In this document: positions 32,982 through 44,900 of the stretch, piece by piece
Position numbering within the stretch: the stretch's first letter is position 1
How the letters are laid out: each line of letters opens with the position of its first letter
Assembly: GCA_949825065.1 (NCBI GenBank)
Contig: OX463859.1
Location: 6,238,217 to 6,302,216, forward strand
From: Odontocerum albicorne
Lineage: Eukaryota > Arthropoda > Insecta > Trichoptera > Odontoceridae
Direction of reading: 5' to 3'
DNA length: 64,000 nt
Translations under genes and position numbers: made by a program
Notes under the pieces: generated by a model
Database searches by the model: none
Seen by the model: only the letters and a program-made list of their open reading frames with translations
What the model was told of the DNA's origin: nothing

Positions 32982-35900
32982 CTGGAACACAATTTATTTT
33001 AATAAATAATAGTTTCCCTATTAGGGTAGGCGGCTGTACAGGTCGTATTACTTCAGAAACAGCCAGAACTAGTAAATGGAAAGAGTTGTTCTGACGACAA
33101 AAGAAACACAATTCTGCATTATCAATAATGCAAGGTTGTCAGTCATTCTAAACAGATTCATCACCATAAGATTTTTTTTAAACTATTGTGCAGTACATTC
33201 TTTTACCACATCTTCTCCAAATGGCATACATATGTTACGACATGCTTCTGCATCTTATGAACCATGTTAAAATTCATAAAGCAAACATGCTCAAATTGCA
33301 CTAAATTTAACTGATACTTTAAAAGGGTTTAAAAGTATACACCAAGTCAAAGTGTACCGATTGACTGATGCATATCCGTGCTAAATTATTTATTATATCA
33401 TCATCATCATCATCAATGGCACTACAGCCCATTGTGGGCCCCGGCCTCCTCCAGCAGTCGTTGCCATTCCCCCCTATCCTGGGATGCACTCCTCCAGCCC
33501 CTGATGCCAATCACGTTTGCATCATTCTGCACCCCATCCATCCACCTAAGCTTTGGTCTGCCCACGCTACGTCTTCCTTGGGGCTTGGAAAAGAGTACTT
33601 TGTTAGGCATTTCCTCTTCTCCCATTCTTGCTACATGCCCCGCCCAACGTAGCCTCCCAATTTTGATGTATTTTATAATGTTGGGCTCTTTGTATATGCT
33701 GTATAACTCCTCATTATATCTCACTCTCCAAGATCCATTTTCCTGTTAAAATGAAATTATTTATTATATACCTATATAAAAACTTGGACTCTGCAAGTCA
33801 CAAGTCGCAGCAGTGAATTCTACCGAGAACCGCGTGTGCTTTATTAGGTGCCTAATAATGTATTGCTACATACATACATATCACGCCGTGTTCATTGCAG
33901 AGTAGGCAGAGAGAACAGATCTCCAAACTGTTCTATCCAAACACACAACCTCCCCCTCCTTCACATTCATACATTTCGTAATGCACAATCTTCTATTATT
34001 CATACATCTCACTTTACTTATTTTTAAAATCTGGTCCATTTGGTCAAGTCACGTTTTCCTCAGTCTACCTCTTCCACACACACCTTGCACTTCTGACTTG
34101 CGTATTCGCTTTAGTCATTCTTTCATCATTCATTCTCTCCACATGTCCAAACTATCTTAAAGCTCCTTTCTTCATCTTACTTAAAACATTCATTTTATTC
34201 ATGCATTCATGTATGATGCCTTCATTCCACCTTCTTTCAAATATTCATATTTTCAGACACTCCTTAGAGCACCCATATCCACAGCATTAATATTACTCCT
34301 ATCCTTCTATCAAGTCCAAGTTTCACTGCCATACATAAACGTGGGCACCAATACACTATTATGTATATTTATTGTATAATTTATTATTAAATATTCTAAT
34401 ATGGAGTTCCACAAAGTTTAAGCTGAAACCTTTGATAAATTATTTTCAAATCCCCTATCAACAGTTTATAAATTGACCATAAACCTACTTTAGGACATAT
34501 CTACAGCAATCATTTCATGAGGACAATGTTACCTGTCTTAAGAGTGGGCACAATCTTGGATACGCCCTTGAGGGTGGCCGAGGGCACAGCAATGATGGGC
34601 TTGCCAAGACCGTCAAAGCCTTCTGCGGCTCCTCGGATGAAGTCTACTTGACCACCAAAGCCAGAATACATCCGGGTACCTGTATTTAAAAGCTCGAGTT
34701 ATTAAATTGATAAACACTAATATGTAACTATCATTCAAGGTAAATGTTGAAAACCCACGATACATTGTCACCTCACCAAGCTCATAGAATATAGAATTAA
34801 GACATAAAAAAAAAAGTAATCAGTGGTGTAAAAATGCATTACACTGTAGTTTCCCCTTAGCCGCAGTTTCAGTCACTCGCAGTATACTATGGTTTGAAAC
34901 TAGTCACACTAACTGCAAACATTGAAGCTGGCCTCCAACGAAAGTAGAAATTCATACTGGTCATGCCGGACCTAAGCGTTGCATACGACACAGGATAAAA
35001 AATATAATCTTAAAATTATTTTAAAAACTGGAGTACCACATCATAAGAGTTATCGAAAGCATGCTCCATTCCAGATCTTTTTGCGTACAACTGGAAAAAA
35101 TTGTCAGTGGTGCAACCCTAAAAACCGGTTTACCCTAAGGATTAGTGCTAGTAATAGATTTGTTTGATGTTATTAATTCCTTTATAAAATTTGTCTTCGG
35201 CTAAGGCGACACTGAGCAATCTATGAAGCATACCGTTAAAGGCAGCGAATTTATGGTTATTAGGATGGTTGGAAGTTGCTGGAATTATAGAATCTGAATA
35301 TTCTTCTCCATAGGTAGAGATCATTTCTGTTGGAGTTATATTTTAGTTCCCTTGATGAGAGTTTACTTTCTAAATGGTACCATGTTAAATTATCATTTTT
35401 ATGATTACTATAAATATTCTGACATATATTATATAGCTGTATCAATTAAATTTAAATTTTTATTAAAATCACTAAATTTCTGAACAATAATTTTACTGAT
35501 TAGCATATTTGTTCATTCTTCATTATCATTATTATTATTACTACATATGACGGCTTTTTGTCCCCTGATATCATAAAGTATATTGATGATTTCATTTTGT
35601 GAATGATTAATCAATTAAAGAGATACTTGCCAATAGAGTCAGCGCACACCTGGCCAGTGAGGTCAACTTCGATGCAGGAGTTTATGGCGGTCATTTTAGG
35701 GTTTCGGGCAATGATTGGAACGGAGTTCACGTAGTTCACCTCCAACATTTCTGAAACAGATTGTTCAAGTAAAAAAATCTTTCAAAACACTCCCTTAGAT
35801 AGTGATATTAAACTGAGAGCTGCATTTGCTAACAGGCAAATATAGGCATTTGGATAGGGGCAGGGCGCCAAGCTAAAGGAGGCGCCCAAAGATTTATAAA

Positions 35901-38900
35901 TGGGATATAAAAATATTTAAAAATAAACAGTGAATATGGACTTCGTGAAGAAAACAAGATGTTAACTGTAATGGTTTATTGTGTGATGCGAAATATATCC
36001 AAAACGGAAAGATGTATTTTATTTACAAATGAGGAGATAGTTGACGGAAGTTACCAACTGCCTGCTAAAACTTGATCATTTTTACTATCGGAATAAACCT
36101 TGGATATAGAAAAAATCTTCGCCTATATTTCAAAACAAAGTGCATTTTTTAAAGGTGGTCTACTAAAAGTATGCTAAATAATAATCTTATGGAAATGAAT
36201 TATATTTAGGTATAATTACTTTTTTAGAGAGAAATAAATCACATTATGTAGTAACAAAATTTATGCAAATTATGGATGTAACATTTAATGGTAACCAAAG
36301 AAAAAACTGAAAAACAAATATTGCGATATTAGCTATCCTTTCCACACAATTTTAAGGTGGCTGGCTAACAGCTTAATGTTTTTTGTTTTGCAGTAACTAT
36401 CGGAAATGGAATTCAAAACCTTTGTGCGGAAGAAAAGTGGACCAGTCAATAACACTAATTAGGTTGTATATTTTATTGAATAAAATATTTGTGATTATTT
36501 TTCTTAACCTTTCGTTCCCAAGCTTGACATTAGAAACCTTAATTTCCTAGTCATCATTTAAATAATCATACACAGTGGAACCTCAGTTCTCATACCTCTC
36601 ACATCTCCAACAATTCGGTTCTCGAATATACATTTTCAATGACAATCCCATGTCTCATATCAGATTTTTTTTTTAATGTAGGTAAAATAAATACATCTCT
36701 CTTTTCACCTGCCAATAACATCTCTCCTTTCCACCTGCCTCACCTCCTTCCACTTATGCCATCAGCTTTCCTCAGTACAGGTAAAATGTAGTTAAATTTT
36801 CATTTATTTAATCTATTTCTTGTGTTGCCACGACGTATATTTTTGGAGGTATGGAACGGATTAACGGTTTTCGAATAGCCTTCTGGAACAGATTAAGTTC
36901 GAAGACTGAGGTTTCACTAAAATTCAATACTCAATGTTGAGATAGGTACTCATGTAAACGGTTACAGAACAGAAAAGCAACATGCTATGTTGCAATGTTA
37001 AGATAACTATGCTCAGAACTGTGTGCTCTACATTATATAAAATAATTAAAATGGTTTATATATACATAAAATCACCATTTAAACTTTTGCTACTACAGAA
37101 CTATACTACTCCAACAGTGAGTGACTCAGTTAAAGAATTGTATGATCTACTGGTGAAAACCACCAAACTTCTAAACCTAGAGATCAATTTCCCAAAGTGA
37201 CCTTACAAAAATATCTCAATATGGTTTCTGACATTCAGACATTTTAATGTCCATCCGAAAGTACAATATAATTTAGTAAGACCCACCAACGAATGGATTG
37301 TTGTCGACAAAGTCATACAGCTCCTTGGTGCCGATGAGGAAAGAGCCCACGATACGGCCACGGTGGTACTTCTTCTTGGTGTTGGTGATGCAGCCACGGC
37401 GCACCAAATCAATCACTCCTCCACTGAACATCTCCGAGTGGATGCCCAGGTCCTTATGGTTCTTCAGTGCAGCCAGCACTGCATCTGGCATGTTGCCGAT
37501 ACCTGAAACACATTTTAGGGTAGTCGTCGACTTACGACCTACACGACTTACGACTGTTCGACCACAATCCGCGATCGGATGTCCCCCTGCGCTAAGTGTG
37601 GCGCTAGCAGTCCATGTACGCTACATATTGTATTACTATGCGCGTCGCGGTCAATATTAGCTGCGGCTTCGTCCAATAAGGACGTGTTGTCTTGTTATAA
37701 GCATTTTTAAGCCCTTGCGAGATGTCTACAAAAAGGAGAATGTAAACTTCTTGCACATTTTAAAAAAATGGACCCAAACATCGAACGATTTGCAAGGATT
37801 GAACGGATGGCACACGACGTGTTTCGCCCATATCGTAAAATATACGAGGAGAAGAAGAAACAATCCAGACAAAGCTCACCATGTTTATGCAAAAAAATAA
37901 ACAAGCGGCAAATAAAAAGTTTATATGTATAATAAACACCTGTATTTTGTATTTTCATGTTTTATTAATATAATATTTAACTAATTTTACTGAAGTATAA
38001 TTTTTTACTTAATCCTAACAAATGTAAAAATAAAAAATAAAGCAAAACGTAAAGATATTCGAATATCAGGCATGCTGATATATGATAAAGACAAACTCGA
38101 AAAATAATAAAAAAAGAAAGCATAGAGAACCCCGATAAATGACAGTGATGATACACTGATTATAACAAGAAAATAGAAAACAGTCTTATAATATCACGCA
38201 CTATAATTTACATATGTACGGAAATTATTGCATAAGCCGACTTACGACCAGATCGACTTACGACCTGTTTATCGGACCCGAGTGCGGTCGTAAGTCGATG
38301 ACTACCTGTATTACTAGGTTAGTCAAAAAGTTTTGAAAGCGGAAATGAAAATACATTTTTTTTTAGGGGAAATCACTTTTATTGCTCAGTATAGTCTCCC
38401 ATAAGATCAATACACTTGGTCCAACGATCTTCCAACTTTGTTGTCCCATCACGGAAGTGACTTTCTGGAAGGCCTGCAAAATACTCCTCTACGACGGCTA
38501 TAACCTCTTCGTTTGATGAAAAATGCTTTCCACGAAGGAATTTTTTGAGGTGTGAGAACAGCCAGAAGTCAGAGGGAGCTAAATCTGGCGAATAGGGTGG
38601 ATGCTGCAACAATTCGTACCCCAATTCACTGATTTTCACGATGGTTTTTTGAGCTGTGTGAGCAGGTGCATTGTCTTGATGAAAAATGATTTTTTTTTTC
38701 TGCAAACCGGGTCTTTTTTCACAAATTTTTTCATCCAACTGGTCCAAAAGGTCACAATAATAATCAGAGTTGATTGTCTTACCAGTTTGCAGATAATCTA
38801 TCAATAAAATTCCTTTTGCATCCCAAAAAACTGACGCTAACACCTTCTTGGCCCATTTCTGGACACGAACTCGCTTCGGAGCCAAAGTGCCTGGTTCACA

Positions 38901-41900
38901 CCACTCCTTAGCCTCTTGTTTTGATTCAGGATCATGGTGGTAGACCCAAGTCTCATCCATAGTGATGAATCGACGCAGAAAATCCTTTTTATCCTTTCGA
39001 AATTGCTCCAAATGTTGCTCAGAAAGTCGCATTCGAACGTGTTTTTGTTACATTGTTAGCAAATGCGGCACCCATTGTGCACACAGTTTTTTGAAACCCA
39101 AAACTTCAGCCAAAATATGCCATGTTGTTCCATGTGAGATGCCTATGGTGTCAGCTATCACACCCACGGTCGATCGATGATCTTCCAAAACCATATCCTG
39201 TATTTTCGCTATGATTTCTGGTGTTGATGCACTTTTTGGACGTCCTGAGCGTGGATCGTCTTCAACGCTTGCACGGCCACGCTTAAACTCCAAAAACCCA
39301 TCGGTGAACGGTTGGAAATGAAGGAGAAGACTCCTTTAATACTTTCACCATCTTTGCATGGATCTCAGTAGCCGATAAACCTTCCAAAACAAAGAATTTA
39401 ATCACTGCACGATATTCGGATTTTTCCATTGTTAAAAAATACACTGACACGTCAACTTCAAATGGCTTGTAAACCAAGAATGAATTGACAGATCGAAATG
39501 AAATTTTGAGTACTTTCTTATGAAAGATGAAATATTAAAATGGCGTAGAAATTTTGGTTTTCTACTGCTCCATAGATGTCGCTTTCAAAACTTTTTGACT
39601 AACCTATTATAAATCTAAAATGTTGCCATTATCACTCGGACTTTTCCCAACACATAGGTCAGTTTGAGAGTTGGCATTTAATGGAGTTGATTCTTTGAGG
39701 ACTGTTTGTACAACTGGAGAAAACCATAGTTGATTATATTTCAGCTTTTGAATCACTCGACTAGTGTCCAAATTGACAGATTGGAGAAAATACACAGTCG
39801 ATCCCTAAGATTCGTAAACTTGAGTGTTTTTAAAACTACTTTGAAACAGAGCTGTTACAAATACTTTTAAATTTAAAATAGCATGCTACTCAAACATTAC
39901 AGCTACTCTTAGGAAGAAGTGTGTAATAACATAGGTAAACTTTAAGTAACTTACTCCACATACTGAAACTAAATATAAATTTGGTGATCTTGATAACATT
40001 GTCCAACAGTGGAATTGAGACTGAATACTCGAATATATTTGCATTTTCACTGTCGTATTTTAAAATAAAATCAAAAATGCAACTTAAAAAATCAATACAA
40101 TTTCGCAAATGTGATCTTCAAGATCTATATATTATAATTGACAAACAAATATAAACTAATTGTTTTCCGAAAATTTCACATTTAAACCTGAACTTATGAG
40201 CATTATATAAAAATAATAAACGTCTTTCAATAAAAAAATTGTACACCAAAGATTTGATTCCATTATATACACATATGCGAGTATATATAATTTATAAATA
40301 ATATTATTGTTCTTGAAATAAGTGGAATGTCTGTCTCAAACTGGTGAATTTCAGCACTGCACAGAAGTCTACCATATCAATTACATGACCAACTATTATC
40401 GGGGGCAGTAAAAAATTCTATTTTTTTAGACATTTTGAAATATTTAAAATGTAAAAACAATTTTTCGTTTCACTACACATACGTACGTACCAGAAAATTA
40501 AACTGGATTAATTAATAATATGTAACGGAAAATAAAATTGGGAAATTGCGAAAATATCATCCACCGGAATTTTGGGTCAAGTGCAAATTATTATTAGGGC
40601 GGCATGCTTAGCAAGCTTTTAGTATAGCCGTTGATTTATTATAGACTTTTTAAATTGTGTATACTTCCAATTCATATCCTCAATTTTGTATTTTCTTGTC
40701 ACATAGCAGTGTGCTCTAGTTTTATGTGTATTTTTTCAAGACTTTTTAAATATCTTTTGATAAGTATTCGATTCACGGTGTTCATTTACCAACAATTTGT
40801 GTTTTCGTATCTCGTAACAGGTAAATGCTCCACTATTTTAAATCCTAAGTAATGCAATGTAAAAAAAATATTCTTATTATAGAACAGAAAGAAGATACCC
40901 ACCCTTATACAAGAGAAAAGTATACAGCACAATGCTGCTTTCATTAACGATGAAAGCTTACTCCATTATTTGGAGCAACAGAAAAAAGTACCTCTGCCCA
41001 TAAGTTATGTTGCGAAATCTGCATAGTACGAGTACCATTTGCCGACAAGTGAACAGAGGCAAACAAACAAACTCCTTTTGTTGTCGTATTTTGAAGAAAA
41101 AATTAAGTATGCAGAAGAATTTTTAGCTATTGTTTTTATTTCTTTTTCGGTTCAGATAATCCAGATTTTTTTTATCCGTGTGAACTTTTATCCCAATCAC
41201 ACCAATAATCGAGAGTCTACTATATGAATATTTTTTATTACTTTTTTGAAAAAGGTTTTTTTTTTTAATAATGATAATAAATATAGATAACTACAAAGTC
41301 TGTGTAATTTTCTTCATGACCAAGATACAATAAAACATGAACACAGCATATAAAAGAGATAGTCATTGTTACCCATCTGCAAAGTGGCGCCATCCTCCAC
41401 TAAGTTCTCTCCAATGATCCGGCCGATCTCCCGCTCAACGTCTGTGAAGGGCTTGGCCTTGTGCTCAGGCAGTGGAGCGTCGTGCTTCACTGCATAGTCC
41501 AGATGGGACACGTGGATTATACCATCTCCGAAAGTTCGCGGCATGTGTGAGTTCACTTGACCTGAAATAAAACATTTGACAGAAATCGAGATTATTTAAA
41601 AATAAAAACACTAGTTTTTTTATATATACAAAGGAATAAATACTTCACCTATCGCCTCGAACAAACTAAGAAAAAAACAATATTTCTACAGGTGAGGTAT
41701 ATGATCCCATTACCATTCTGGGAGCTGAGAAACACTTTGAATCATCGCAGAAGCTCACTCCTTATACAACTCATTTGAACAACCAAGTTGAAAAACCTCA
41801 AAATATATTTCAGGGAAAACAATAGGAAAATCTGGAACAAAATAAGGAATAGATGTGTTGCTTAAGTGTTTAAAAAAAGAGTGCTGTACGGCACCGGTAC

Positions 41901-44900
41901 AAAGAACTGTATGAATGGCTGCTGGCTGGATGGATGTTGCTGCACAATGCTTGGAGAATTCAGCTCACGTTCAGAGGCGTAGATCGGTGAAAGAAAGTAG
42001 CGGGGTGAAGAGATTCCTCTTTGGCAGGTATAGCATGTCACAATTAAAACACAGTAGGTAGAGTGAATTGAGAATATTGATTTATTTTGAAAAGGACCCT
42101 TCTTATGAACGGTCAATCGCTCATCGCAAGCGCTATTTCCTGCCACTGCATGTGCTCACACCTCGCGAAATACCACATATTTTGGGAGTTTGCGCAATGC
42201 AGAGGCCGGTCGGCCAGCGATATAGTCTCACGACGATCGCCCATAAGTCTCATTTCCGCTGCGACCGCGATGCAGCGTGGACCCAAACAAACATAAATAT
42301 TATAAACGAGAATCTATACACATACAAATCAAACATATACCAGGATTTACATATCAAATTACTAATATTATGTTAACAAGAAAACAACTAAATAAGTGAC
42401 GCATATGTCCGATACAAATCTATGGCGTTTTGGTAAAGAGGCACAAGTCATCAACTACTTATTTGTCAGTTTGAAGTTTTGCAACACTTGTATTCCTGAA
42501 ATACAGACCTCAGATCATAAATAATTTATATATTCAAAGTTTACCTTTAAAATTTACCTGAGGTCTGTATTTCAGGAATACAAGTGTTGCAAAACTTCAA
42601 ACTGACAAATAAGTAATTGATGACTTGTACCTCTTTACCAAGACACCGTAGAAGTGTTATAAAGCTGTTAGTGCAGTGTATCAAAAAGATCTATGGTAAG
42701 TGCTCACCGATAATAATTTTGGAGTTCATAATGCCGGCCCTCACGCAGTCCACTGAAGTTCCCAGGCTGCAGTAGCCATGACTGTCCGGAGGAGACACCT
42801 GCAAATATTTCCATCATCAATTATCATTCGCCATCCTGATATTATTATCGGAATCGGATTCTGTTGAAAAAGCATCATTGTAATCAGTTGAGGTGTTTGC
42901 ATAATACGTAAATTAACAGAAGAGAAGACTACTGGACAATAAGAACACAATAAACAATGTAGAAAGAGTGATTTACAAAGAATATTTCAGAAAGAAGAAA
43001 ATATTAGAGAAAACTATTTGTCAGATAAATATGCTCCAAGTAGAAATAAGAAAGAAATCTTGAGATAGCAAATAACCGATATAGGAAAAAATTGTTTAAG
43101 ACAATATGGACCAAATGATGAGTGAATATGTATGACATGATAATAAGATATAGAGATCTATCCAGTCTGATCCAACAGGAATGTGGTATGATGATTTTTA
43201 TGTACTGAATTACAGTCCACTCTCAATTATCCGGGATAGAAGTGAAAAAAAATTGACCCGAATAATCTCCACCAAAACAAATTCAAACAAAAACCCACAA
43301 TTATCGAGAACACCTTTTTATTGAAAATATGACAGCAAAGAAATTTGCTTTTTTCCTGTTTGATAAATGATCCCAAGCAAATTTTTAAAAATTAGATTGT
43401 GATGACAGATGTAAAGTAATTCGCATAATTTAAATTTAAAATTTGACCTGATGCATCCCCGCTTACTTGCATCAAAAATAAATACCGAATCTAAGTGTGC
43501 TCAAATAATAATTTGTGACGCCATCGACCGGGATTCGAACCCACGGAGACTTGAACTCATCCACCTTGCCATGAGGGATGTAGTTTTATTGATCTGCACT
43601 GTCATGTGAGAAATACACCATAGGCAATAAAATAAAACAATGTTGTGTTATTCTGTAACCTGGACACAAGAGATGTCAGGCTTGATGATCTTCCTGTGGA
43701 AGAGCTGCGGAATCTCATGCAGGAAGATGGGGATCGTGTCTCCCCTGCCCTCTGCTACGGCTTTTCTTACATTGGCAGCCATGAACACTGAAAGGGACCT
43801 GCAAATATATTGATATATGAATTAATAAGAAATATGAGGTATCTCCAATATTTATCTGACCAATGACAATACCTCTCCAACTGGTTCTACCGTTGCAATG
43901 AAATTTGGGGACTTTATTTCTAAACATATGGAATATGCAGTGTACCGCAACTAATGACTGCCCAAGATGTTGAAAAAGACCTTGGCATTCTAAAAACCAT
44001 TGTTTCAGAAATTTTAACTCAAGATCTACTGGGGATGAGTCATGTGGTTGCAAATATTGAATTCGATAATATTTATACAGATTACAACAGTAATAAATTA
44101 CAAAAGAGAGAAAAACACCACTATTAACCGGTTCACTGCCACGAGCGTGTTGACGCACTCTCCAATTCAGTGCTCGCCAGGCCGGCCATACAAAATGAAC
44201 GCGTAAACGCACTCTCCTTTAAGCTTGTCGCAACAAGCTAATATCAAATCCAATTTTAATAATTTATAAATTGTAACACATAGTGACATCTATTGGGATG
44301 GTCAAGAAATATTTAAATATTACAATTTACCAATATCATCAAAGTTACAGTCAACTTTCTAAAAGCTTTCACTGACAGTCAATACGGGTCTCTGATACAG
44401 GGTTACAAACTACAGTTTTTTGCGACGTAATTGCGAAGATTTATAATGACTTCGTTTGTAGTTTTCTTCAATGGTTGATTTTTAACTTTTGTGCATTATT
44501 TTTGTTAATTTTTCAAAGTATTTATTTACAAAGTGTGTTTTCATGTATTCTTTGGTTATTGACGGTAGTTTTGCGGCATAATACGACGTTTATATAGACT
44601 TTTTACGGTTTTATTTTATAGTTTATTTACCTTTTGCGCTTTATTATACATCATACAGATAATTTGTTGATTTTAGTTTAAAAAGTATATTATATTCCAC
44701 TATATTTACAAGTAAACGTGTTTTCTGTGTCAAGTTGTGACAACCCTGACATTTTGTGAATATTTAAACTGTGTTTTTCTGAGTGAACGGCAGCTCAAAC
44801 GCCCCACGGTGTATATATTTAGTAAGTTTTCATAATATCCTTTATATCTGTATACAAAAAATATAAATTTTTTAAGTTTTATTTTTGTTGAAAAAATCCC

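Noticed and set aside
32797..33111. 104-residue single-exon gene
   Set aside because: The first 40 residues are intron. The acceptor TTCCAG at 32982-32983 starts the true exon.
33368..33749. Two plus-strand open frames (94 and 123 residues)
   Set aside because: They are antisense shadows of the LINE C-terminus on the minus strand (RLRWAGHVARM..).
37298..37660. 120-residue plus-strand frame
   Set aside because: Antisense to CoA-transferase exon 5 and the adjacent transposon end.
43495..43575. tRNA gene
   Set aside because: The B box is perfect, but the 5' half and acceptor stem do not fold. The flank recurs at 18.6 kb as interspersed repeat.
43715..44212. 165-residue minus-strand open frame
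   Set aside because: It runs through CoA-transferase exon 2 in the wrong frame and into the intron and the piggyBac-like MITE. The phase-consistent exon reading is NVRKAVAEGRGDTIPIFLHE.
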